Positions 1 to 5,019 of a DNA stretch of 5,019 nt are shown piece after piece. The notes beneath the pieces were generated by a model that was given only the letters and a program-made list of their open reading frames with translations, was not told the DNA's origin and searched no databases. Origin of the DNA: Candidatus Melainabacteria bacterium (GTDB lineage Bacteria; Cyanobacteriota; Vampirovibrionia; LMEP-6097); assembly GCA_028817775.1 (NCBI GenBank), contig JAPPOW010000202.1, forward strand, positions 1-5,019, given 5' to 3'. Each line of letters starts with the position of its first letter. Positions within the stretch are counted from its first letter, which is position 1. The position numbers and the translations under genes were made by a program.

Positions 1-1354
1 CTTCATTCCAAGCCTCTCTAAGAATGATTTCTTTCATCTCTGCGGCCTTCTTAGTCCAACGAGAAGCAAGGTCAACATGGCCTAAATGAGCTGCAACTTT
101 AGCACCCTGGTCAGCTGCTCCCCAACAAAAGATTTGTGAGAAAGTATGCACGCCTTCATCCGATCTAAATTCCCAAATACCTGCATCAGGCTGATTAAAT
201 AGTTCAATTGATTTTTCAACCAAGATTTTAAAATCGATAAATAACTCATCATGATCATAAGAAATTAATCGTCTATCATAAAATATTGGTGCTAAACAAT
301 AGACCATCTCTCCATAGACATCAAACTGTTTGTGAGTATAGGCATCATTACCAATACGTACCGGTTTATTATTCAAAAAGCCCGCTAAATGGTCCAGCTC
401 TGATTCATGCAACTCACGATCTCCAGAGACACTATAGACAGGCTGCAAGTGACCATTGTCTTGCATATGCAAGTCACTATGAATAATGTTACTGAGGTAG
501 CTATGAAATTTTTCTTTCTCAGTAAATTTGCCAAGCATATCCAAAGCTCGAATAGTAAAGTAGGCATCACGCAACCAACAATAACGGTAATCCCAGTTAC
601 GAGTTGATTGATCAGACTCTGGCAGAGAAGTAGTAGTGGCTGCAATAAAGGCTCCAGTGTCATGGAAGTAATGCAGTTTCAGCGCTAGTGCAGCACGAAT
701 CACTTCATCCTGATAAAGCTCACCAATATTAGAACTCTTGACCCAAGTCTCCCAATAATTCTTAGTACGCTCATAAAATTCTTCGGCAGTAAATTTCAAA
801 CCAGATTCAAGTGGTGCACCATAAGTAAGCACAAAATACTGATCAGAATTGAGCTTGAAAGCTTTCTGCTCAAGTATATAAGACAATGGGGTAGAGGTAG
901 TAAGTCGTAAATCATCACCATAATCAATATGATTACTACCTACTTTTAGATCAGGTGCTTTGCGTGCATAATCAGGTCGAGGGTCGCACTTAACTATTAG
1001 CCTTGGATTACCAGAAATCAATCTTACAATCCTATAAATAGCAGAAGGTCTAAAATATCTTTCGTGCAATGCAAAACGTGGTGCAAAGTCATGCACTTCA
1101 AACACACCCTCACTAGTTATAAACCTAGTCACTAAAATATTAGTGTTGCGTTGATAGAACTGCTCACTTGAATAATCTTCTTCTTCTGGTTGAATACTAA
1201 AACAACCGCCAAGCTTTTCATCAAGTAACCTTGCAAAAACAGATGGGCTGTCAAAACGCGGAAAACATGTCCAATCAATACTGGCATCATGACTTACCAT
1301 CGCCAGAATTTGACAGTTACCAATAATTCCGTAGTTGAGGTTTGATTTCACCAT
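1..1354 (-). CDS. GH15 family glycoside hydrolase (trehalase/glucoamylase-like), C-terminus outside window
   Basis: Translating the minus strand from ATG at 1354 gives 451 codons without a stop up to the window edge. Family members are typically about 600 aa, so roughly the last quarter is missing. The N-terminus has the usual GH15 opening, a YGIIGN segment (residues 8-13) followed by SIDWTCFPRFDSP (25-37). The family core motif NWDYRYCWLRDA is at 253-264, PVRIGN at 331-336, and GIWEFR at 392-397, where E395 is the expected general acid. The second catalytic glutamate should lie in the unseen C-terminal part. No signal peptide is visible, so a cytoplasmic enzyme is likely. GH15 enzymes of this bacterial branch hydrolyse alpha-glucosidic bonds in trehalose, maltose-type sugars or glucans. 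Divergence from otsAB makes trehalase the best guess, but substrate is inferred from context only. There is no Shine-Dalgarno sequence; a TATACT hexamer lies 6 nt before the start, which suggests a leaderless or very short-leader transcript. The frame is intact in the visible part. Confidence 0.93.
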   Translation of the reverse strand, partial: MVKSNLNYGIIGNCQILAMVSHDASIDWTCFPRFDSPSVFARLLDEKLGGCFSIQPEEEDYSSEQFYQRNTNILVTRFITSEGVFEVHDFAPRFALHERYFRPSAIYRIVRLISGNPRLIVKCDPRPDYARKAPDLKVGSNHIDYGDDLRLTTSTPLSYILEQKAFKLNSDQYFVLTYGAPLESGLKFTAEEFYERTKNYWETWVKSSNIGELYQDEVIRAALALKLHYFHDTGAFIAATTTSLPESDQSTRNWDYRYCWLRDAYFTIRALDMLGKFTEKEKFHSYLSNIIHSDLHMQDNGHLQPVYSVSGDRELHESELDHLAGFLNNKPVRIGNDAYTHKQFDVYGEMVYCLAPIFYDRRLISYDHDELFIDFKILVEKSIELFNQPDAGIWEFRSDEGVHTFSQIFCWGAADQGAKVAAHLGHVDLASRWTKKAAEMKEIILREAWNE

Positions 1355-1360
1355 AAAAGC

Positions 1361-1366
1361 AGTATA
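1361..1366 (-). promoter_or_regulatory. Possible -10 element for the GH15 gene
   Basis: Read on the minus strand, this is TATACT, matching TATAAT at 5 of 6 positions. It ends 6 nt before the GH15 ATG, so transcription would begin at or next to the start codon. No good -35 hexamer is seen 16-18 nt upstream; that position falls in the palindromic element. The call is inference from a short motif. Confidence 0.35.
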
Positions 1367-1376
1367 CCCATTAAAT

Positions 1377-1501
1377 AGCATATGGTTGCTACGCAACCTG
1401 CTTATGGTCATTTCATTCCCTGCTAATGCTACGCTGACTGTAGGCGAAGCCATATGCAGGAGCTTTAGCTCCATATGCAGGTTGTGAAACAACCATATGC
1501 T
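1377..1501. repeat. 125-bp inverted-repeat element made of CATATG-spaced mini-hairpins
   Basis: The end arms 1377-1406 and 1472-1501 are inverted copies of each other, matching at 26 of 30 positions. Each arm is itself a hairpin: GGTTGC-TAC-GCAACC at 1384-1398 and GGTTGT-GAA-ACAACC at 1480-1494. Between them lie GGAGC-TTTA-GCTCC at 1459-1472 and GGC-GAA-GCC at 1443-1451. CATATG occurs at 1379, 1451, 1472 and 1494, so the last three hairpins are tandem units with a 21-22 bp period. Stem sequences differ between units yet stay self-complementary. The element fills most of the spacer between the divergent GH15 and otsA genes and ends 12 nt before the otsA start. It could be an inserted mobile palindrome, a cruciform-forming regulatory region, or an RNA structure in a leader. 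I do not know a named family for it. Confidence 0.8.
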
Positions 1502-1513
1502 CCAACCTAAACC

Positions 1514-2995
1514 ATGCTAAAATCAAAACCAAGTTTGAGCAGACGCAAGATAAACAACTCGGGCGCAGAACAAGAGCTAATCATAGTCTCTAATCGCTGT
1601 CCTGTCTCTAATCTTCGCAAGGGAGCTGAATCCATCAGTATTGGTGGTCTGACTTCGGCACTTCATCAAGTAGCAATGGAACAAGATGCCACCTGGGTTT
1701 TTGTGTCTGATAATGCTAACTACGAATATATCAAGTCCGGTGAAGAAGTGCCAGGCATTAATTACAATTTAGTACCAGTTAAATTCCCAGAGAAAGTTTA
1801 TAAGGCTTATTACAATGGCTACTCCAATAGTTTAATTTGGCCACTCTTTCATTATTTCCCTGACAAATGTTTGTTTAGTGATCAAGACTGGGAACACTAC
1901 AAAACTGTTAACGAAGAGATTGCAAAAAATATCGCTGAGATTGCAAAAGCTAAACCTAATGCCAAAATTTGGATTCAGGACTACCACTTACTCTTGGTTG
2001 CTGATTATTTACGCAAACTTGGAGTGGGAAACAAAATCGGACTCTTTCTTCATATACCATTTCCTACTTATGAGATCTTTAGGATCTTGCCACAACGCCA
2101 AGAACTGCTCAACGCCATGCTTTGCTACGACCTAGTTGGCTTCCATACCAAGAGCTATGTTAGTAACTTTAGACGGAGTGTACGTCGTTTGGTAGGACAG
2201 AGCTTGGCACCTGCTGGAACTTATGTCATTGAAAACGAAGGTCACAGCACTCATATATATGACTTTCCAATTTCAGTAGATACCCAGTATATTCTTGATC
2301 TCAACGAAGCAGAAGCCACTCACAAACTATCAAAAGATTTACGTGAGAAAATTCGACAACCTTATATAGGGCTTGGAGTAGATAGATTAGATTACACCAA
2401 GGGTATCGCTCATAGGCTCAAGGCTCTTGATTTATTTTTTAAACTTAATCCTAAATATCGTGGCAAGTTAACCTTTATACAAATTGCTGTACCTAGCCGC
2501 TCACAAGTTGGCGAATACGACAAAATCAAGAATGAAGTAGAAGAAATGGTTGCAAGAATCAATGGTCAATATGGTGATCTGAGCTGGCAGCCAGTGATCT
2601 TTATTAACCGCTCAGTACCATTCCAAAAATTAGTCAGCTATTTCCAAATAGCTGATTTTGCACTCATCACACCATTGCGTGATGGTATGAACTTAGTTGC
2701 CAAAGAATTTTTACTCTCCAAGAAACCTGAAGCTTCATTAATTTTAAGTGAACTTGCTGGTGCAGCTGAAGCTCTGCCTGGACTAGATTTCGTTAACCCG
2801 TATAATATAAGCCAGATGGCAGAGTGTATCAAGGATGTGATTGAAAATCCTGGCAAACAATCTGAAGTCACCTTGTCACATGTCGAAGGACTTAAAAACT
2901 ATGACGTGCATCAATGGGCAAGAAACTTCCTTAGTATGCTCTCTGAAATAGAAAGAAGTGATGAATCTACGCGACCAGTTAGGCAAACAATCTAA
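1514..2995 (+). CDS. otsA: Alpha,alpha-trehalose-phosphate synthase (OtsA, GT20)
   Basis: This gene encodes a 493-aa retaining glycosyltransferase of family GT20 that joins glucose from a nucleotide donor (normally UDP-glucose) to glucose-6-phosphate, giving trehalose-6-phosphate in the cytoplasm. The length is close to E. coli OtsA (474 aa). Catalytic and binding positions align well: VSNR with R28, GGL at 44-46, the glucose-6-phosphate segment YYNGYSNSLIWP (99-110) with W109, QDYHLL with D156, HIPFPT with H180, RLDYTKG with R291 and K296, and RDGMNLVAKE with D390 and E398. The usual tryptophan-rich GW-S/P-G segment after the first loop is replaced by TWVFVSDN (60-67). An N-terminal extension of about 18 residues precedes the first strand. 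An in-frame TAA at 1508-1510 forces the start at ATG 1514 or later; no Shine-Dalgarno sequence precedes it. The gene overlaps otsB by 35 nt, so the two are translationally linked. Confidence 0.95.
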   Translation: MLKSKPSLSRRKINNSGAEQELIIVSNRCPVSNLRKGAESISIGGLTSALHQVAMEQDATWVFVSDNANYEYIKSGEEVPGINYNLVPVKFPEKVYKAYYNGYSNSLIWPLFHYFPDKCLFSDQDWEHYKTVNEEIAKNIAEIAKAKPNAKIWIQDYHLLLVADYLRKLGVGNKIGLFLHIPFPTYEIFRILPQRQELLNAMLCYDLVGFHTKSYVSNFRRSVRRLVGQSLAPAGTYVIENEGHSTHIYDFPISVDTQYILDLNEAEATHKLSKDLREKIRQPYIGLGVDRLDYTKGIAHRLKALDLFFKLNPKYRGKLTFIQIAVPSRSQVGEYDKIKNEVEEMVARINGQYGDLSWQPVIFINRSVPFQKLVSYFQIADFALITPLRDGMNLVAKEFLLSKKPEASLILSELAGAAEALPGLDFVNPYNISQMAECIKDVIENPGKQSEVTLSHVEGLKNYDVHQWARNFLSMLSEIERSDESTRPVRQTI

Positions 2996-3677
2996 AGTTC
3001 TCTATATTTTTGATTACGACGGCACCCTGACTCCAATAGTTGAGCAGCGTAACGAAGCAATTCTAACTGCAGATCAAGTCTCCGCTATCAATCAAGTTCA
3101 CGCCAATGAAAATTCTGCTGTCGCGATAGTTTCAGGTCGCGGCTTAAACAATCTTCAAGAATTAATTGACCAGGCTCCAGCCAAACTAGATCATTCCATT
3201 CTAATAATTGGTTCTCATGGGGCTGAAATCACTGGACAAGAACTTGAATTAGATTTCAGTGAAGCCTTGAATAGCTTAGCCAAGAGTCTAGAGCAGAAAT
3301 TTGATGAACTTGATCTTGAAACTAAAAAATTATCACTGGCAGTTCATTATCGTGGTCATCCCGATCCCAAAACTTTAGTTAATGAACTAAAGAAGATTGC
3401 TCAAGATTACCAAGACCAATTTAGAATTCAGGAAGGGCTCTTGGTTTTTGAATTTGTACCCAAAGAAATTAACAAGTCACTAGCAATTAATTTCCTCCAT
3501 GAACAATATCCAGAACACTACTTAGTTTATTTTGGTGATGACTATACTGATTGTTTTGCCTTTGATAGAATCAATGAACTTGGTGGTCTGAGTGTACAAA
3601 TTGACGAGCGTATTGAAAGTAGTGCTCGAAGCAAAATTGAATCTGTAGCTGCCTTATACTCAGAACTATTAACTTAA
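2961..3677 (+). CDS. otsB: Trehalose-6-phosphate phosphatase (OtsB, HAD superfamily)
   Basis: This is a 238-aa HAD-type phosphatase, predicted to convert trehalose-6-phosphate to trehalose and phosphate with Mg2+. HAD motif I is FDYDGTLTP (17-25), with nucleophile D18 and acid/base D20. Motif II is AIVSGR (S58). The family segment GSHGAE lies at 84-89, and the small cap domain runs from about 90 to 165 and includes HYR (129-131). Motif III is EFVPKEINKS (164-173) with K172, and motif IV is GDDYTD (192-197). The residue after motif IV is cysteine (C198), where most family members have glutamate (GDD-x-TDE). ATG 2961 is preferred; a GTG directly upstream at 2958 would add one residue. The purine-rich AGAAAGAAG before it could act as a weak ribosome site inside the otsA end. 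The gene overlaps otsA by 35 nt in another frame, which indicates an operon. No terminator is visible after it. Confidence 0.94.
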   Translation: MNLRDQLGKQSKVLYIFDYDGTLTPIVEQRNEAILTADQVSAINQVHANENSAVAIVSGRGLNNLQELIDQAPAKLDHSILIIGSHGAEITGQELELDFSEALNSLAKSLEQKFDELDLETKKLSLAVHYRGHPDPKTLVNELKKIAQDYQDQFRIQEGLLVFEFVPKEINKSLAINFLHEQYPEHYLVYFGDDYTDCFAFDRINELGGLSVQIDERIESSARSKIESVAALYSELLT

Positions 3678-3687
3678 CTCATCCCTA

Positions 3688-3716
3688 TTGAGAATCTTTC
3701 CGGGCTATGTTATTTT
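3688..3716 (+). promoter_or_regulatory. Possible promoter for the 180-aa unknown gene
   Basis: TTGAGA at 3688-3693 and TATTTT at 3711-3716 are separated by 17 nt, matching a sigma-70 layout with 4 of 6 and 5 of 6 consensus bases. The -10 ends 6 nt before ATG 3723, so transcription would start at the ATG and give a leaderless message. The geometry is the same as before the GH15 gene. The gene may instead be read through from otsB, 45 nt upstream. Confidence 0.35.
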
Positions 3717-3722
3717 GAAAAT

Positions 3723-4265
3723 ATGGTTAGTCCAGCAGATCTTCTGCCCAAGCTTCCTCCTCCCAAGAGAGAATTTAGTCTTGCCAATGTGAACGATTTT
3801 TTGTGGGGAATAAAACTTGACCCTCGTTTGCTCAAACATGGAATCTCAACTTGGCATTCTAATCCCGACTTAGGCTTCTCCTTGCGCTTTGGTTCCCATT
3901 CTACGCTTGTTAATAGAGACAATCCTGACTTCCCCCACAAGCAAAAACCCTTTGCAATAGAACTCACTCAATCGTCACAAGGCAATCACCCTGTTGACTT
4001 TTCTCAATGTCAAGTACAAATTCTAAAAAATGGTGAAGTCTTAGAAAGCCAAAACCTTAGAGAAAATCCTTGCAAGGCATCTTTAATTGCTGCACTCACC
4101 ACAGATATAACTGAAAATCCAAACTGTAAGTTAAAACTTATCTACGCTGGTTTTGGTGCTGATGAAAATGACAGGGAACCATGCAAAAGCTTAGGTGGTC
4201 CTGGTCCCATAGAGCTTAGAAGACTACACCAAGCTCAGAAGCGCCCAGTAATCCTAAAACTTTAG
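3723..4265 (+). CDS. Hypothetical protein, 180 aa, unrecognised
   Basis: This open frame starts 45 nt after otsB in the same frame, with the otsB stop codon separating them. I do not recognise the family. The protein is soluble in appearance, with no signal peptide and no membrane segment. It opens with a proline-rich stretch (LLPKLPPPKRE, 7-17), followed by a W/H-containing middle part (W28, W44, H45, H59). Residues 95-140 alternate hydrophobic and polar residues in a beta-like way (QVQILKNGEVLE; KLKLIYAGFG). There are four cysteines (96, 117, 135, 154), and a GGPGP turn (158-162) precedes a basic C-terminal tail. No catalytic motif stands out. No Shine-Dalgarno sequence precedes ATG 3723, and no other in-frame ATG lies between it and the otsB stop. 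Codon use resembles that of the neighbours, which supports a real gene. Its last 4 nt overlap the SMR gene end to end. A role linked to trehalose is possible from position alone. Confidence 0.65.
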   Translation: MVSPADLLPKLPPPKREFSLANVNDFLWGIKLDPRLLKHGISTWHSNPDLGFSLRFGSHSTLVNRDNPDFPHKQKPFAIELTQSSQGNHPVDFSQCQVQILKNGEVLESQNLRENPCKASLIAALTTDITENPNCKLKLIYAGFGADENDREPCKSLGGPGPIELRRLHQAQKRPVILKL

Positions 4266-4576
4266 CTATAGTAATTCAAACCAATTGCCCCAACAATAAT
4301 TAATCCAGTGAAGAACATCTTCATCAAGCTCGATGGCTCATCAAAGTATAAAATTCCTACCGCAATAATCCCTACGGTACCGAGACCTGACCATAGTGCA
4401 TAAGCCAAACTAAGATCAATCTTCTTAAATGCAAAAGCTGCACAAGCAAAACTCAGCAAGAATAAAACTACTGTGTTAAATGAATAATCAAATTTAGTAA
4501 ATCCGTCCGATAACTTCAGCTGTACTGTAGCTAGGACTTCCAGCGCAATCGCTGAAAACAATAAAAACCATGACAT
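4262..4576 (-). CDS. Small multidrug resistance (SMR) transporter, EmrE/Qac-like
   Basis: The gene encodes a 104-aa inner-membrane protein with four hydrophobic helices (about 2-22, 33-50, 57-78 and 84-103), the usual size and layout of the SMR family (E. coli EmrE is 110 aa). The essential membrane glutamate is E13 in IALEV, followed by LKLSDGFTKF (20-29). The third helix has AYALWSG (58-64), matching EmrE Y60 and W63. Family members are dimeric proton-coupled antiporters exporting cationic drugs, or guanidinium in the Gdx/SugE branch. KLSDGFT and WSG favour the EmrE/Qac side, while GLGTVG is closer to Gdx, so the substrate is open. The start at 4576 is chosen because AAGGAG lies 7 nt before it. 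A frame-extending ATG at 4615 would add 13 charged residues not typical of the family. The gene converges on the unknown gene with overlapping stop codons, and no terminator is seen between them. Confidence 0.92.
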   Translation of the reverse strand: MSWFLLFSAIALEVLATVQLKLSDGFTKFDYSFNTVVLFLLSFACAAFAFKKIDLSLAYALWSGLGTVGIIAVGILYFDEPSSLMKMFFTGLIIVGAIGLNYYS

Positions 4577-4583
4577 GGTAAAA

Positions 4584-4589
4584 CTCCTT
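4584..4589 (-). promoter_or_regulatory. Strong Shine-Dalgarno site of the SMR gene
   Basis: On the minus strand this reads AAGGAG, with 7 nt (TTTTACC) before ATG 4576. It decides the start over the upstream in-frame ATG at 4615. It is the only clear Shine-Dalgarno sequence in the window. Confidence 0.85.
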
Positions 4590-4623
4590 CGTTTCAAGTC
4601 AAAAGACACACCCATAGGGTTGG

Positions 4624-4746
4624 TAGATTTGTTACGATAGCTTCAAGAGCAAGGCTTGCGAAGTCCATATAGTGCCGTGGACCGATTTGGCTGTAGCCAA
4701 CGAGGACTCGCGTAACGCAGCTATTGGAGCTTGCGTAACGAATCTA
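4624..4746. repeat. 123-bp palindromic element with 23-bp terminal inverted repeats (MITE-like)
   Basis: The end arms 4624-4646 and 4724-4746 are inverted copies matching at 19 of 23 positions; they begin TAGATT and end AATCTA. Pairing continues inward: AGC (4648-4650) with GCT (4720-4722), GCGA-A-GTCC (4658-4666) with GGACTCGC (4704-4711) with one bulged A, and a terminal hairpin TTGGC-TGTA-GCCAA (4687-4700). The whole element can therefore fold as one long interrupted hairpin. It has no open frame. The octamer GCGTAACG occurs at 4710 and 4733, in the right half only. The outermost TA at each end would fit a TA target duplication as made by IS630/mariner-type transposases, but that is inference. 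It lies upstream of the SMR gene and could be transcribed into its leader. Confidence 0.72.
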
Positions 4747-4811
4747 AAAAGCTAACTTTCTGTTAGATAGACCTGCATAAAAAACTTGATACCCATATTA
4801 TTGACAAATTT

Positions 4812-4840
4812 TTGGGATTTTAAACCTCATTGAGTAAAAT
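4812..4840 (+). promoter_or_regulatory. Weak sigma-70-like promoter pointing right
   Basis: TTGGGA (4812-4817), 17 nt, then TAAAAT (4835-4840) gives 4 of 6 and 5 of 6 consensus bases. A perfect TTGACA at 4801-4806 lies just upstream but has no -10 at the right distance. Nothing coding follows within the window, so any target would lie to the right, or this is chance in AT-rich DNA. Confidence 0.25.
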
Positions 4841-4847
4841 TTCTAGA

Positions 4848-4866
4848 AAAATACCTGAAAATACCT
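4848..4866. repeat. Direct repeat AAAATACCT, 10-bp period
   Basis: AAAATACCT occurs at 4848-4856 and 4858-4866, one helical turn apart, directly downstream of the promoter-like TAAAAT. The arrangement would suit paired protein binding, but two copies of a 9-mer in AT-rich DNA is weak support. Confidence 0.4.
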
Positions 4867-4889
4867 ACTTAGACTGATAGCCAGCAGCC

Positions 4890-4974
4890 GTCATTGCAAG
4901 GGGTTTACGACGAAGCAATCCAGAATAATTAGCGAAGCTGAACCACTAGATTGCTTCACTTCGTTCGCAATAAC
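4890..4974. repeat. 85-bp dispersed palindromic element (GTCATTGC...GAAGCAATC type)
   Basis: The outer arms GTCATTGC (4890-4897) and GCAATAAC (4967-4974) pair at 7 of 8 positions. The inner arms GAAGCAATCCAG (4912-4923) and CTAGATTGCTTC (4946-4957) pair at 11 of 12. A 22-nt central loop (4924-4945) separates them. From memory, sequences of the form GTCATTGCGAGG...GACGAAGCAATCCAG, with its inverted mate, are dispersed in many copies in Rickettsiales and several other bacterial groups. The copy here is somewhat degenerate. It has no open frame and is probably a non-autonomous mobile palindrome. Confidence 0.75.
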
Positions 4975-5019
4975 CCTGTCAAGGCTCCCGGCAAAAATTA
5001 GCACAAATTAATAGCTTGA

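Larger units (their letters stand above)
4577..5019. other. Gene-free region with palindromic elements
   Basis: In these 443 bases I see no credible coding frame on either strand; the frames are short and lack family-like sequence. The region holds the leader of the SMR gene (4577-4623), the 123-bp terminal-inverted-repeat element (4624-4746), an AT-rich stretch (4747-4889) and the 85-bp palindrome (4890-4974). The last 45 bases show nothing I can name. No tRNA arms or GTTC-type T-loop were found. Confidence 0.6.

Noticed and set aside
385..663. 92-aa hydrophobic open frame on the minus strand
   Set aside because: It lies inside the GH15 gene in another frame of the same strand; the GH15 frame carries the family core motif NWDYRYCWLRDA exactly there.
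1443..1499. CATATG-spaced repeats as a CRISPR array
   Set aside because: The units are about 21-22 bp, the parts between the conserved hexamers are themselves palindromes rather than unique spacers, and no cas genes are present.
2958..2960. GTG as the otsB start
   Set aside because: It is directly followed by an ATG; either is possible and the difference is one residue, so the ATG is preferred.
1514..2995. Glucosylglycerol-phosphate synthase (GgpS) instead of OtsA
   Set aside because: The acceptor segment YYNGYSNSLIWP and DYHLL match OtsA; GgpS has a different acceptor segment and DYNLW. The adjacent otsB also fits trehalose.
3710..3967. 85-aa open frame on the minus strand opposite the unknown gene
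   Set aside because: It is antisense to the longer plus-strand frame, and its translation is rich in S, G and K without any family feature.
4574..4615. SMR start at the upstream in-frame ATG 4615 (117 aa)
   Set aside because: It adds 13 charged residues before a normal SMR N-terminus, and the perfect AAGGAG 7 nt before ATG 4576 marks the inner start.
4650..4715. Cloverleaf-like pairing suggesting a tRNA
   Set aside because: There is no T-arm GTTC-type loop, no 7-bp acceptor stem and no anticodon arm; the pairing is explained better by the 123-bp fold-back element.
4577..4760. Guanidine riboswitch before the SMR gene
   Set aside because: Read on the minus strand, I find neither the paired ACGR-loop hairpins of the class II type nor the conserved class I core; the region is taken up by the fold-back element.
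4752..4766. CTAAC-TTTCT-GTTAG hairpin as a terminator
   Set aside because: The 5-bp stem is A/T-rich and is not followed by a T run on either strand; no gene ends close to it.

Overview
The window comes from a bacterium of moderately low G+C (by eye about 40%) using the standard code. Its best-defined content is a trehalose locus. A GH15 glycosidase gene on the minus strand runs off the left edge. Diverging from it is an otsA-otsB pair for trehalose synthesis on the plus strand, followed by an unrecognised 180-aa protein and a convergent small multidrug resistance (SMR) transporter. No gene fixes the phylum. The short GCTACGC/GCGAAGC-type palindromes recall those common in Cyanobacteria and relatives, and the palindrome near the right end resembles dispersed elements known from Rickettsiales and other bacteria. 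Both are only weak hints.

Layout: 1-1354 (-) GH15 enzyme, 451 codons with the C-terminus outside the window; 1355-1513 divergent intergenic region almost filled by a 125-bp inverted-repeat element built of mini-hairpins spaced by CATATGCA; 1514-2995 (+) otsA; 2961-3677 (+) otsB, overlapping otsA by 35 nt; 3723-4265 (+) unknown protein; 4262-4576 (-) SMR transporter, whose stop codon overlaps that of the unknown gene; 4577-5019 no gene, but a 123-bp element with 23-bp imperfect terminal inverted repeats (4624-4746), an AT-rich stretch with a promoter-like pair and a 10-bp-period direct repeat, and an 85-bp imperfect palindrome (4890-4974).

How the genes work together: OtsA makes trehalose-6-phosphate from a nucleotide sugar (normally UDP-glucose) and glucose-6-phosphate, and OtsB removes the phosphate to give trehalose. 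The divergent GH15 protein belongs to the trehalase/glucoamylase-like branch and could hydrolyse trehalose or an alpha-glucan, so the locus may hold both the synthetic and degradative arms. The two directions share a 159-bp regulatory space occupied by the palindromic element. The SMR gene appears unrelated in function.

No new enzymatic system is evident. The least expected material is non-coding: two palindromic elements of about 120 bp, one of which shows compensatory base changes between its copies, which suggests that the folded structure is what has been kept.
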